64,000 bases of DNA from JBBRVW01 sp963784645 (GCA_963784645.1 CAWARY010000015.1:638947-702946), one strand, 5' to 3'. Positions 44,001 through 51,976 are shown, counted from the first letter of the stretch. Notes: a model not told the origin generated them from the letters alone. Translations and numbers: made by a program.

Positions 44001-44219
44001 GGTGCCCGACACCGGGGTCATGTCGGTGCTGCTGCAGCCCTCGTCCCAGTCGTTTGCGCAGCCCAGCTCGCTCATGAGCGACCCCATCAGCGTCACCCGC
44101 GTCGGCGTCGGCGTGTGGTCGGCACTCGCCGGCATCGCCGACAGCGGCAGGGCCAGCCCCAGCAGTCCCAGCAGGGCGGCGAGGAGAGCGAGACGGCGGG
44201 GTGCGTGAAGCGGACGCAT
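41013..44219 (-). CDS. Secreted GH13 alpha-amylase/pullulanase-like enzyme with three X25-type modules
   Basis: This 1068-residue protein is exported: a signal peptide covers residues 1-34 (LALLAALLGLLGLALPLSAMPASA). An N-terminal module with MSELGCANDWDEGC is followed by a GH13 barrel: the region FYHGGDLRGLIKRLDYIEDLG, nucleophile Asp near residue 425 in GFRIDTVKH, acid/base Glu near 468 in FGEVFD, and LGNHDMGR near 543. After a beta domain come two more modules with SEMGCPDSPTDD and SEMGCPADDSVDC, also containing SWDENYG as in the first. These look like X25-type starch-binding modules of pullulanases. The enzyme should cut alpha-glucans outside the cell. The ATG at 44219 has GGAG upstream. 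Confidence 0.92.
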   Translation of the reverse strand: MRPLHAPRRLALLAALLGLLGLALPLSAMPASADHTPTPTRVTLMGSLMSELGCANDWDEGCSSTDMTPVSGTSLWQYTATVPAGSYEFKVRLDGSWDENYGDSSGTYDAGGNIPLPLQAAAKLLFTYDHATHAVQVAPADDPAPLGPADRARAASSLRTDLTKERFYFVMADRFENGSTANDKGGLTGGRLSTGYDPTDKAFYHGGDLRGLIKRLDYIEDLGTTAIWMTPSFKNKPVQGTPGAESAGYHGYWITDFTQIDPHLGTNADLKELIGKAHKRGIKVFFDIITNHTADVLDYPADEYTGPAGNQSIPYVSKADRPYTDATGVAFDDRDYASGDTFPTIDAATSFPYVPTFRSEADKTLKVPAWLNDPTMYHNRGTSSFTGENSEYGDFPGGDRAALDDLWTERPQVVNGMIDIYKKWVQDAGVDGFRIDTVKHVNMQFWQRFGPALQGYAASLGNDDFFMFGEVFDANPAFMSQYTTEGRLQATVDFGFQANVSGFAKGEEGKSSSSAATLAKFFAQDDLYTDADSNAYSLPTFLGNHDMGRIGKFLRDAGNTGPELLDRDLFAHSLMYVTRGQPVVYYGDEQGFTGDGGDQDAREDMFASRVASYNDNDLIGTKATTAQANFDTKHPLYRRIARLAALRAANPALADGAQVTRYADTGPGIFAFSRMSAGKNVEYVVAANSADTAKTATFATYSPRMVFTKLWPTPPGNGGALRSNAGGEVTVHVPARSVAVYRAVHALGADSVSPTPTIVLPQPGAVVEERTPVTVDVPQNDLQQVTVLWRPVGTGGWRRLGTDDNAPYRVYQDVRGMPKGSLVEYRVVVRDHDGDLGVATSWAVVGNAPEVTAPVSAVPQPAAVSVPGRHGSEMGCPDSPTDDPTNAGDWDPACDAVQLNRGADDDIWSRTYTLPAGDWAFKAAINRSWDENYGAKSVPGGADIGYQTTATTGPVTFYYDHRTHWATNDVLDDIVVATGTFQSEMGCPADDSVDCLRGWLQDPDDDGVYSLWTTEVPAGSYSVQPAVDGALVGTPTSFTVAAGDATRFTYDAGSHTISVVSAPPPATG

Positions 44220-44259
44220 GAGGACTCCAGACGGCACTGGCGGGAGGTGCGAGGATCGC

Positions 44260-44288
44260 AACCTAATGCCTGGGCAATGCGTGCGAAA
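44260..44288 (-). promoter_or_regulatory. Candidate promoter of the amylase gene
   Basis: On the minus strand TTTCGC (44283-44288) and TAGGTT (44260-44265) are 17 bp apart, about 41 bp before the ATG. The -35 is weak. The spacer has ACGCATTGCCCAGGCAT, which might hold an operator. Confidence 0.4.
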
Positions 44289-44346
44289 GGCCTGAAAACA
44301 TCACCGTTCCCCCCCGCCCCCCGGGCCGGCCGGGGTCACACGTCCC

Positions 44347-46029
44347 TCAGCGGGCCCGCTGCACCCGGCCCTCGTCCCAGACCGGCTCGTCGGACTCGTA
44401 GACGCCGCCGTCGGCACCGAAGACGAGGAACCGGTCGAAGCCGCGGGCGAACCAGCGGTCGTGGGTCACCGCGAGCACCGTGCCGTCGAAGGCGGACAGC
44501 CCCTCCTCGAGAGCTTCCGCCGACACGATGTCGAGGTTGTCGGTCGGCTCGTCGAGCAGCAGCATCGTGGCGCCGGACAGCTCGAGCAGCAGGATCTGCA
44601 GCCGTGCCTGCTGCCCGCCCGAGAGCGTCTCGAAGCGCTGCTCGGCGGCGTGTGCGAGCTCGTAGCGGTCCAGGGCGCGGGACGCGGGCTCCCGGCCCAT
44701 GCCCTCGCGGTGCTCGTCGCCGCGCCAGAGGATGTCGAGCAGCGTGCGCCCGATCAGTTCGGGGTGCTCGTGGGTCTGCGCGAACCAGCCCGGCCGGACC
44801 CGGGCGCCGAGCCGGGCGCGACCGGTGTGCGCGACAGGGGGGATGACGAGGTCCTCGACCGGGCGGTGCTCGGCATCGGGGTCGCTCCCGCCGCGGGCGA
44901 GCAGCCGCAGGAAGTGCGACTTGCCGGAGCCGTTGGAGCCGAGGACGGCCACCCGGTCGCCGTACCAGACCTCGAGGTCGAAGGGCTTCATGAGGCCGGT
45001 CAGCTCGAGCTCCTCGCAGACGACGGCGCGTTTGCCGGTGCGCGCACCACGCAGTCGCATCGTGACGTCCTGCTGCAGCGGGATCGCCTGCGGCGGCCCG
45101 GCCTCCTCGAACATCCGCAACCGGGTCACGGCGGCCTGGTAGCGCGAGGCCATGCCGTCGTTGTACGCCGCCTTCTGCCGGTACATGAGGACCAGCGCCT
45201 TGATCTTCGCGTGCTCCTCGTCCCAGCGCCGACGCAGCTCCTCGAGCCGGGTGAACCGCTCGGTCCGCGCCTCGTGGTACGTCGCGAACCCGCCGCCGTG
45301 GGTCCAGGTCGTGTTGCCGCCGGCACCGAGCTCGACGGTGACGACCCGGGTCGCGGTGCGAGCGAGCAGCTCACGGTCGTGGCTCACGAACAGCACCGTC
45401 TTCGGTGACTCGCGCAGCGCCTCCTCGAGCCACTGCTTGCCAGGGACGTCGAGGTAGTTGTCCGGCTCGTCGAGCATCAGCACGTCGTCCGGCCCGCGCA
45501 GCAGCGCCTCGAGCACCACCCGTTTCTGCTCGCCGCCGGAGAGCGTGCGCACCTCGCGCCACTGGGCCTTCTCGAAGGGGATGCCGAGGGCCGCCACCGT
45601 GCAGGTGTCCCACAGCACCTCGGCGTCGTAGCCGCCGGCGTCGGCCCAGTCCGAGATCGCCTGCGCGTAGCGCATCTGCGTCTTCTCGTCGTCGCGCTCC
45701 ATCATCGCCAGCTCGGCCGCTTCCAGGGCGGCGGCCGCCGTACGGACCGCCGGAGGGGCGACCGACACGAGCAGGTCGCGCACTGACGACTCGTCGCGCA
45801 CCGAGCCCACGAACTGGCGCATGACGCCGAGACCGCCGGACCGCCCGATCGACCCCTCGTGCGGGTCGATGTCGCCGGCCACCAGCTTGAGCAGGGTCGT
45901 CTTGCCGGCACCGTTGGCCCCGACGAGCGCGACCTTCGCACCGTCGCCGACACGGAACACCACGTCGGAGAGCAGGCAGCGCCCGTCCGGCAGGTAGTAG
46001 CTGATCCCGTTGACGTCGACGTGGCCCAC
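44347..46029 (-). CDS. ABC-F family ATPase
   Basis: This 560-residue cytoplasmic protein has two ABC nucleotide-binding domains and no membrane part, as in ABC-F translation factors. The first has Walker A GANGAGKTT, signature LSGGEQKR and LMLDEPDNYLD; the second has GSNGSGKSH, LSGGQQAR and LLLDEPTDNLD. The linker between them (about 240-300) is Arg-rich and helical (RLEELRRRWDEEHAKIKALVLMYRQKAAYND). The second Walker A ends in Ser-His where Thr/Ser-Thr is usual. ABC-F proteins act on the ribosome; some give antibiotic resistance. The GTG at 46029 is chosen by homology; the longer frame upstream is unlikely. Confidence 0.9.
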   Translation of the reverse strand: MGHVDVNGISYYLPDGRCLLSDVVFRVGDGAKVALVGANGAGKTTLLKLVAGDIDPHEGSIGRSGGLGVMRQFVGSVRDESSVRDLLVSVAPPAVRTAAAALEAAELAMMERDDEKTQMRYAQAISDWADAGGYDAEVLWDTCTVAALGIPFEKAQWREVRTLSGGEQKRVVLEALLRGPDDVLMLDEPDNYLDVPGKQWLEEALRESPKTVLFVSHDRELLARTATRVVTVELGAGGNTTWTHGGGFATYHEARTERFTRLEELRRRWDEEHAKIKALVLMYRQKAAYNDGMASRYQAAVTRLRMFEEAGPPQAIPLQQDVTMRLRGARTGKRAVVCEELELTGLMKPFDLEVWYGDRVAVLGSNGSGKSHFLRLLARGGSDPDAEHRPVEDLVIPPVAHTGRARLGARVRPGWFAQTHEHPELIGRTLLDILWRGDEHREGMGREPASRALDRYELAHAAEQRFETLSGGQQARLQILLLELSGATMLLLDEPTDNLDIVSAEALEEGLSAFDGTVLAVTHDRWFARGFDRFLVFGADGGVYESDEPVWDEGRVQRAR

Positions 46030-46197
46030 TCGTCGAGTGTGAAGGCTCGCGCAGGCGGAAGCGACCGGGTTAGCCGTCGCCACTCGAGGCCTTTGTCCAT
46101 CGACAGGTCTCGGGGGCGCGCGTAGCGTCCGGTCCAGGCCCTGCCGAGACCGTCCCCCCGACGGAGAGCGGCCCGGGCCACGCGCGAGGAGGCGCTC

Positions 46198-46488
46198 ATG
46201 GCGTACGGCATCGTCCACCAGTTCAAGGGCGGCACCCAGGAGCAGTACGAGGCATCCATCGCGGCGGTGCACCCGGCCGGGGGCGGCCTACCACCCGGGC
46301 AGGTGTTCCACGCCGCTGGGCCGTCCGCCGACGGCTGGACGATCGTCGCCGTCCACGAGTCCCGGGAGAGCTGGGAGACCTTCCGCGACACGGTGCTCCT
46401 CCCCGCGATGGCCGCCGGTATCGCCGGCGGGTTCGACGCGCCGCCCGAGGAGAGCGGCTTCGACGTCGCGAACGAGGTCCGCACCTGA
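46198..46488 (+). CDS. Small ferredoxin-like-fold (antibiotic biosynthesis monooxygenase-type) protein
   Basis: This 96-residue protein begins MAYGIVHQFKGGTQEQYEAS and has VFHAAGPSADGWTIVAVHESRESWETFRDTVL, the pattern of the dimeric alpha-beta barrel family seen in antibiotic biosynthesis monooxygenases. No cofactor residues are recognised and the function is unknown. GAGGAGG lies 7 bases before the ATG. It stands alone on the plus strand, divergent from the ABC-F gene. Confidence 0.8.
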   Translation: MAYGIVHQFKGGTQEQYEASIAAVHPAGGGLPPGQVFHAAGPSADGWTIVAVHESRESWETFRDTVLLPAMAAGIAGGFDAPPEESGFDVANEVRT

Positions 46489-46506
46489 CCGAGCGGCCTC
46501 GGCGGA

Positions 46507-47172
46507 CTAGCCCAGCAGCTGCGGCTCCGTCGGGTCGCTGAGGTCGACCACCGCGTCGGCGTGGGTCCACGGGTCGTCGCGCTCCTGGTGCAGCTGTTCG
46601 GCGGCGAGGTAGCGCCTCAGGTAGAGCTCGCGGACCTGCTCGGGCGACCCGAGGTCGGCGTCGCGCACCAGCCCGCGCTCCAGCACCCGGGCGGGGTCGG
46701 CCACCACCATCACCGCGAGGTCCCAGCGGCCGGCGAGCGCCGGCACGAGGAGGAACGAGCCCTCGACCAGGAGGACGCCGTCGGCGGGCACGGGGACCGG
46801 GGCCGGCCGGACCGGCCGGTCCGCAGCCAGGTCGTACGACGCCGGCGTGACCGCCGTCGCGCCGGCGGCCAGCGGGTCGAGCACCAGGCGGCGCAGGGCG
46901 TCGGGGTCGAACGAGTCGTCCAGGTAGCCGGCCGCCGAGGTGCGACCCTGGCGATGCCGCCGCTCGCTCGGGTGGTGGAAGTCGTCGTACGCGAGGACGA
47001 CCACCGGACGTCCCGCCCCGCTCACGACGGTGGCCAGCTCGGCGGCCAGCGTCGTCTTCCCGGTGCAGCCCATGCCGGTGAGGGCCACGGTGCGGGGTGT
47101 GTCCTCCGGCAGGGCGAGGATCCGCGCCGACAGCGTGACGAGCAGCTGCTCACGGCCCATCGAGATCGTCAT
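46507..47172 (-). CDS. Uridine kinase-like P-loop kinase
   Basis: This 221-residue protein resembles uridine/panthothenate kinase-type P-loop enzymes: Walker A GMGCTGKTT at about 33-41, VVLAYDDFHHPSERRHRQGR, and LLVEGSFLLVPALAGRWDLAVMV. A phosphotransfer role on a small molecule is likely, with unknown substrate. The ATG at 47172 follows GTGAGGTG. It lies 11 bp after truA and may be cotranscribed. Confidence 0.85.
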   Translation of the reverse strand: MTISMGREQLLVTLSARILALPEDTPRTVALTGMGCTGKTTLAAELATVVSGAGRPVVVLAYDDFHHPSERRHRQGRTSAAGYLDDSFDPDALRRLVLDPLAAGATAVTPASYDLAADRPVRPAPVPVPADGVLLVEGSFLLVPALAGRWDLAVMVVADPARVLERGLVRDADLGSPEQVRELYLRRYLAAEQLHQERDDPWTHADAVVDLSDPTEPQLLG

Positions 47173-47182
47173 TCCCGGCACC

Positions 47183-48031
47183 TCACGACGACGGCTCCCG
47201 GCGCCGTCGCGCCGCGGCCGCACGCTCGGCCACCTCGGCGTCGGAGGGGTAGTGGACCTCTTCCAGGGTGAGACCGTGCGGCGGCGCCACGGCGACGTCC
47301 GGGCGGCGCTCGCGACCGGCCAGCACGTCGGCCGGCCACCGCGCCGGGCGCCGTCCCTCGCCGACAGCGAGCAACGCGCCGACCAGCGACCGCACCATGG
47401 TGTGACAGAACGCGTCCGCCATCACCGTGGCGACGAGCAGGTCGTTGTCGCGGCTCCACGCCAGCTCGAGCAGGGTCCGCACCGTGGTTGCGCCCTCCCG
47501 GCGGCGGCAGAACGCGGCGAAGTCGTGCTCGCCGAGCAGCTCCCGGGCGGCGGCGGCCATCGCGTCCAGGTTCAGCGGCCGGCCGTGGGAGAGCACGTCG
47601 CGGCGACGCAGCGGGTCGGGCCCGAAGGGGTGCTCGCTGATGCGGTAGGCGTAACGGCGCCACAACGGCGAGAAGCGGGCGTCGAACCCGTCCGGTGCGC
47701 GCCGGACGGCCCGCACCGCAACGTCGCGCGGCAGGACGCCGGCGAGGCGGCGGCCCAGCGCCCGCTCGTCGCCGTCCCACGCGGCCGTCGGCAGGTCGAC
47801 GTGGGTCACCTGTCCGCGGGCGTGGACGCCGGCGTCGGTGCGTCCCGCGCAGGTGGTGCGGACGCGCGGCAGCCGCAGCACGGTGGCCAGCGCACCCTCC
47901 ACCTCGGCCTGCACGGTCCGCTGTCCGGGCTGGACCGCCCAGCCGGCGAAGTCGGTGCCGTCGTAGGAGAGGTCGAGCCGCAGACGGACGAGCCCGCCGT
48001 CCCCGGTGGGGGGAACGGCGGGCTCGGTCAC
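47183..48031 (-). CDS. truA: tRNA pseudouridine(38-40) synthase TruA
   Basis: TruA makes pseudouridine at positions 38-40 of the tRNA anticodon arm. The 282-residue protein has LSYDGTDFAGWAVQPGQRTVQAEVEGAL, the catalytic Asp in TTCAGRTDAGVHARGQVTHVD, the FDARFSPLWRRYAYRI region and FCHTMVRSLVG. The start is GTG at 48031, 36 bp after rplQ. This placement after rplQ is typical of actinobacteria and Firmicutes. Confidence 0.96.
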   Translation of the reverse strand: MTEPAVPPTGDGGLVRLRLDLSYDGTDFAGWAVQPGQRTVQAEVEGALATVLRLPRVRTTCAGRTDAGVHARGQVTHVDLPTAAWDGDERALGRRLAGVLPRDVAVRAVRRAPDGFDARFSPLWRRYAYRISEHPFGPDPLRRRDVLSHGRPLNLDAMAAAARELLGEHDFAAFCRRREGATTVRTLLELAWSRDNDLLVATVMADAFCHTMVRSLVGALLAVGEGRRPARWPADVLAGRERRPDVAVAPPHGLTLEEVHYPSDAEVAERAAAARRRREPSS

Positions 48032-48067
48032 GTCGTGCGAGGGGTCGATTCTCAGGACGTCCGGCCC

Positions 48068-48997
48068 CTACTCGGAGGCTGCGCCCTCGTCCGCCGCGGT
48101 GCCCTCGAAGCCGGCAGCCTCGGCAGCCTCGGCGCTGGCGAACCAGACCTCGGCGACCGTGCGGCCGTAGTAGGGGCTCTCCGGCGTGTGGTACTTCATC
48201 GAGTCGGCGTTGCCCTTGACCGGGTAGCCGTCGGGTGCCGTGTCCACGTCGTCGCCGGGGGCGTGCGAGCCCTCGCCGTACGGGTGGTCGGTGCCCCAGC
48301 CGGTCGGCTCGAAGCCGGCCTTCTCGGCGGCATCGGTCGTGGCGAACCAGACCTCCGCCACAGTGCGGTCGTAGTGCGGGCTGCCGGGAACGTGGAACTT
48401 CATCGAGTCGGCGTTGCCCTTGATGTCGAAGCCCTCGACCTGGGTGGCCGACGACCCCTCGCCGTAGGGAGACTCGCCGGCGTCGGACGCACTGCCGGAA
48501 TCGACGTCGGCCGGCGGCTGGACCTCGGCCGCCGAGTCGTCCGCGGCGGGGGCCGCCGCGGCCTTCTTGGCCGTCGTCTTCTTGGCCGCGGTCTTCTTGG
48601 TCGCAGCCGTCGCCTCGCGGACGGTCTCCGCCTTCGCGGTCAGCGCCTCGACGAGCTCGATGACCGCCATCGGGGCGTTGTCGCCCTTGCGCGGACCGAT
48701 CTTCGTGATGCGCGTGTAGCCGCCGTGCCGGCTCTCGTAGCGCGGGCCGATCTCGGTGAAGAGCTCGTGCACGACGCCCTTGTCCCGGACGACGGTCATC
48801 ACCCGGCGACGGGCGTGCAGGTCACCGCGCTTCGCGAAGGTGATGAGCCGCTCCGCCAGCGGCCGCAGCCGCTTGGCCTTGGCCTCGGTGGTGGTGATCT
48901 TGCCGTGCTCGAACAGCGCGGTGGCGAGGTTCGCCAGCATCAGCCGCTCGTGCGCCGGGCCGCCGCCGAGGCGTGCTCCCTTGGTGGGGGTAGGCAT
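48068..48997 (-). CDS. rplQ: 50S ribosomal protein bL17 with long duplicated C-terminal extension
   Basis: Residues 1-121 are a normal bL17 (GPAHERLMLANLATALFEHGKITTTEAKAKRLRPLAERLI), which sits near the exit of the ribosomal tunnel. The protein goes on to 309 residues. A Lys/Ala-rich linker (about 122-150, AATKKTAAKKTTAKKAAAA) and an acidic stretch lead to two copies of a module, residues 177-231 and 238-298. Each copy has PYGEGS, then KGNADSMK, a His-Pro-Ser-Tyr stretch, RTVAEVWFA and an AAExAGFE end. I recognise this as like the short 'sunset'-type motif found in other actinobacterial proteins, but function is not known. The extension is in frame and shares codon use with the core, so it is not an assembly fusion artefact by eye. 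Confidence 0.95.
   Translation of the reverse strand: MPTPTKGARLGGGPAHERLMLANLATALFEHGKITTTEAKAKRLRPLAERLITFAKRGDLHARRRVMTVVRDKGVVHELFTEIGPRYESRHGGYTRITKIGPRKGDNAPMAVIELVEALTAKAETVREATAATKKTAAKKTTAKKAAAAPAADDSAAEVQPPADVDSGSASDAGESPYGEGSSATQVEGFDIKGNADSMKFHVPGSPHYDRTVAEVWFATTDAAEKAGFEPTGWGTDHPYGEGSHAPGDDVDTAPDGYPVKGNADSMKYHTPESPYYGRTVAEVWFASAEAAEAAGFEGTAADEGAASE
48104..48469 (-). repeat. Intragenic duplication in rplQ encoding two module copies
   Basis: Copy 1 is encoded by 48305-48469 and copy 2 by 48104-48286. The stretch TCATCGAGTCGGCGTTGCCC, plus strand, is present in both (near 48198 and 48399), and the order of motifs is the same. The copies differ at many other codons, so the duplication is not very recent. 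Confidence 0.9.
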
Positions 48998-49056
48998 GGT
49001 CAGGGTTCTCCAGTTCTCGGTGAGCTACTGAGTTCGGTCAGCGGGGTCGCGACCCC

Positions 49057-50073
49057 TCAGTACTGCTCGTCCTCGACGTAGGCCGTGTCGTCGTCGGAGC
49101 CGTAGCTGTCGACGGCGGTGCTCGGGTCGAACCCGGGCGGGCTGTCCTTGAGCGCGAGGCCCATCGAGTGCAGCTTGGCCTTGACCTCGTCGATCGACTT
49201 GGCGCCGAAGTTGCGGATGTCGAGCAGGTCCGCCTCGCTGCGCGAGACGAGCTCGCCCACGGTGTGGATGCCCTCGCGCTTGAGGCAGTTGTACGACCGC
49301 ACGGTCAGCTCGAGGTCCTCGACCGGGAGCGCCAGGTCGGCCGCCAGGGCGGCGTCCGTCGGCGACGGGCCCATGTCGATGCCCTCGGCCTCGACGTTGA
49401 GCTCGCGGGCCAGGCCGAACAGCTCGACGAGGGTCTTGCCGGCCGACGCCATGGCGTCGCGCGGCAGCATCGAACGCTTCGTCTCGACGTCGACGACGAG
49501 CTTGTCGAAGTCGGTGCGCTGCTCGACACGGGTGGCCTCGACCTTGTAGGTCACCTTGAGCACGGGCGAGTAGATCGAGTCGACCGGGATGCGGCCGATC
49601 TCCTGGCCCTGCTGCTTGTTCTGCACGGCCGAGACGTAGCCGCGGCCGCGCTCGACGGTGAGCTCCATCTCGAGCTTGCCCTTGGCGTTCAGCGTCGCGA
49701 TGTGCAGGTCGGGGTTGTGCACCTCGACACCGGCTGGCGGTGCGATGTCAGCAGCGGTGACCGGGCCGGGGCCCTGCTTGCGCAGGTACATGACGACCGG
49801 CTCGTCCACCTCGGAGCTCACGACGAGGCCCTTGATGTTGAGGATGATGTCGGTGAGGTCCTCCTTGACGCCCGGCACGGTGGTGAACTCGTGCAGGACA
49901 CCGTCCACGCGGATGCTCGTGACCGAGGCACCGGGGATCGAGGAGAGCAGCGTGCGCCGGAGGCTGTTGCCGAGCGTGTAGCCGAAGCCGGGCTCGAGCG
50001 GCTCGATGACGAACCGCGAGCGGTAGTCGTCGACGACCTCTTCGGTGAGGGTGGGGCGCTGGGCGATGAGCAC
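49057..50073 (-). CDS. rpoA: DNA-directed RNA polymerase subunit alpha
   Basis: The alpha subunit dimerises to nucleate RNA polymerase and binds upstream DNA and regulators. The 338-residue protein has the N-terminal assembly domain (FVIEPLEPGFGYTLGNSLRRTLLSSIPGA) and the C-terminal domain (LELTVRSYNCLKREGIHTVGELVSRSEADLLDIRNFG). The C-terminal tail is acidic. It lies in the usual alpha-operon place between rpsD and rplQ. Confidence 0.98.
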   Translation of the reverse strand: MLIAQRPTLTEEVVDDYRSRFVIEPLEPGFGYTLGNSLRRTLLSSIPGASVTSIRVDGVLHEFTTVPGVKEDLTDIILNIKGLVVSSEVDEPVVMYLRKQGPGPVTAADIAPPAGVEVHNPDLHIATLNAKGKLEMELTVERGRGYVSAVQNKQQGQEIGRIPVDSIYSPVLKVTYKVEATRVEQRTDFDKLVVDVETKRSMLPRDAMASAGKTLVELFGLARELNVEAEGIDMGPSPTDAALAADLALPVEDLELTVRSYNCLKREGIHTVGELVSRSEADLLDIRNFGAKSIDEVKAKLHSMGLALKDSPPGFDPSTAVDSYGSDDDTAYVEDEQY

Positions 50074-50193
50074 GTCATGTCCTTCCCACGGGCGTCCGCT
50101 ATTTGACGCCTCGCGAATGCGGTGCGCCCGGAGGCGGCGTCTGTCTGCCGCCCCCGGGGTCGTGCGGTGGTGCTGGTCGTGCGGTGGTGCTGG

Positions 50194-50820
50194 CTACTTC
50201 GAGTAGAGCTCGACGATGAGCTGCTCCTGGACCGGCGTGTCGATGACCTGCCGGGCCGGGAGGGAGTGCACGAGGATGCGCATCCGGTTGGGGATGACCT
50301 CGAGCCAGGCCGGCACCGGGCGATCGCCGATCTCGGCGCGCGCAACGACGAACGGCGTCATCTCGAGGGACCGCTCGCGGACCTCGATGATGTCGTTGTC
50401 GCTGACGCGGTACGACGGGATGTCGACCTTGTGGCCGTTGACGAGGATGTGCCCGTGGCGCACGACCTGACGAGCCATGTCGCGGCTCTTGGCGAAGCCC
50501 GCGCGGTAGACGACGTTGTCCAGCCGGCTCTCGAGGATCCGGAGGAGGTTCTCGCCGGTCTTGCCCTGGCGGCGGTTCGCCTCGTCGTAGTACCCGCGGA
50601 ACTGCTTCTCGAGGACGCCGTAGATGCGCGCGCACTTCTGCTTCTCGCGCATCTGCAGCAGGTACTCGCTGTCCTTCGTGCGCCCGCGACCGTGCTCACC
50701 CGGGGGGTAGGGACGGATCTCGATGGGGCACTTCGGGGACTCGCACTTGGAGCCCTTGAGGAACAGCTTCATCTTCTCGCGGCGGCAGCGCTTGCAGTCC
50801 GCACCTGTGTACCTAGCCAT
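50194..50820 (-). CDS. rpsD: 30S ribosomal protein uS4, zinc-binding form
   Basis: This early-assembly small-subunit protein is 208 residues long. It has four Cys at 9, 12, 26 and 31 (CKRC, then KCESPKC), the zinc-binding C+ form. The S4 RNA-binding domain includes RLDNVVYRAGFAKSRDMARQVVRHGHILVNGHKVDIPSYRV. It lies between rpsK and rpoA. A Zur-controlled zinc-free copy might exist elsewhere but is not in this window. Confidence 0.98.
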   Translation of the reverse strand: MARYTGADCKRCRREKMKLFLKGSKCESPKCPIEIRPYPPGEHGRGRTKDSEYLLQMREKQKCARIYGVLEKQFRGYYDEANRRQGKTGENLLRILESRLDNVVYRAGFAKSRDMARQVVRHGHILVNGHKVDIPSYRVSDNDIIEVRERSLEMTPFVVARAEIGDRPVPAWLEVIPNRMRILVHSLPARQVIDTPVQEQLIVELYSK

Positions 50821-50903
50821 GGATGTCCATCAATCTCTCTTTCGGGGCCCCCGCGGCGTTTTCGTCGTAGCGAGGAACGAGCGGAGCGAAAAGGTCGTGG
50901 GGA

Positions 50904-51311
50904 TTAGACCCGGCGCCGCTTGGAAGGGCGGCAGCCGTTGTGCGGGACGGGGGTGACGTCCTGGATGGTCCCGACCTCGAGGCCGGCCGCCTGCAGCGAC
51001 CGGATCGCGGTCTCGCGGCCCGAGCCCGGGCCCTTGACGAACACGTCGACCTTGCGCATGCCGTGCTCCTGGGCGCGGCGGGCGGCGTTCTCGGCAGCCA
51101 TCTGCGCGGCGAACGGCGTCGACTTGCGTGAGCCCTTGAAGCCCACGTGGCCGGCGGACGCCCACGAGATGACGTTCCCGTTGGGGTCGGTGATCGACAC
51201 GATCGTGTTGTTGAACGTGCTCTTGATGTGAGCGTGGCCGTGGGCCACGTTCTTCTTCTCCTTGCGGCGCACCTTCTTGGCGCCCGCGCCCTTGCGAGTC
51301 TGCGGAGGCAT
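50904..51311 (-). CDS. rpsK: 30S ribosomal protein uS11
   Basis: This platform protein of the small subunit is 135 residues long, with the conserved HIKSTFNNTIVSITDPNGNVISWASAG, KGSRKSTPFAAQMAAE and the C-terminal DVTPVPHNGCRPSKRRRV. Its N-terminus is Lys/Arg-rich. It follows rpsM with a 108-bp gap. Confidence 0.98.
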   Translation of the reverse strand: MPPQTRKGAGAKKVRRKEKKNVAHGHAHIKSTFNNTIVSITDPNGNVISWASAGHVGFKGSRKSTPFAAQMAAENAARRAQEHGMRKVDVFVKGPGSGRETAIRSLQAAGLEVGTIQDVTPVPHNGCRPSKRRRV

Positions 51312-51419
51312 CGGCTGGTTTCTCTCCTGGAGTCTGTGCTGCGGCTATGTGCTCGGCGTGAAGGTCAGCCCCACCGGGGCGTGCACTTCGGGGGTCACGG
51401 GGGGCGCGGCCCCCCGTGT

Positions 51420-51800
51420 CTACTTCTTGCCGACCTTCTTCTTGCCGGCGATCGCCTTGCGCGGGCCCTTGCGGGTCCGCGCGTTGGTGTGGGTGCGCTG
51501 GCCGCGGACCGGCAGGCCGCGGCGGTGCCGGATGCCCTCGTAGCAGCCGATCTCGACCTTGCGACGGATGTCGGCCTGCACCTCGCGGCGCAGGTCACCC
51601 TCGATCTGGTAGTGAGCCTCGATCCAGTCGCGGATCTTGACCAGGTCGTCGTCGCCCAGGTCGCGGACGCGGGTCTCGGGGCTGACCCCGGTGTTGGCGA
51701 GGGTCTCGACGGCGCGGCTGCGGCCGACACCGAAGATGTAGGTCAGGGCGATCTCGACGCGCTTCTCGCGCGGGAGGTCGACGCCGACGAGGCGTGCCAT
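51420..51800 (-). CDS. rpsM: 30S ribosomal protein uS13
   Basis: This head protein of the small subunit contacts the large subunit and P-site tRNA. The 126 residues include MARLVGVDLPREKRVEIALTYIFGVG and the end RGLPVRGQRTHTNARTRKGPRKAIAGKKK. It follows rpmJ, in the usual infA-rpmJ-rpsM order, with a 176-bp gap. Confidence 0.98.
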   Translation of the reverse strand: MARLVGVDLPREKRVEIALTYIFGVGRSRAVETLANTGVSPETRVRDLGDDDLVKIRDWIEAHYQIEGDLRREVQADIRRKVEIGCYEGIRHRRGLPVRGQRTHTNARTRKGPRKAIAGKKKVGKK

Positions 51801-51976
51801 CGGGCGGTCTCCTTCGTGTCACCAGGTCGTGCTCGCCGCTCCCCCACCCCGCCCGGGGTGGATGGCCCCGGCCTGGTACCGGGGGTGACCCGCCGTCCGT
51901 CTCCGGACGCCGGGGCGCGGCGCGCTTGTCGTGTCGGTCTCGAGGACCTGCGGTTCGTGCTGCGTTGCCGGGCTGG

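Noticed and set aside
40788..44846. 1352-codon open frame on the plus strand opposite the amylase
   Set aside because: It is the antisense shadow of a high-GC gene; its translation is Arg/Gly/Val-rich with no domain, while the minus strand has clear GH13 motifs.
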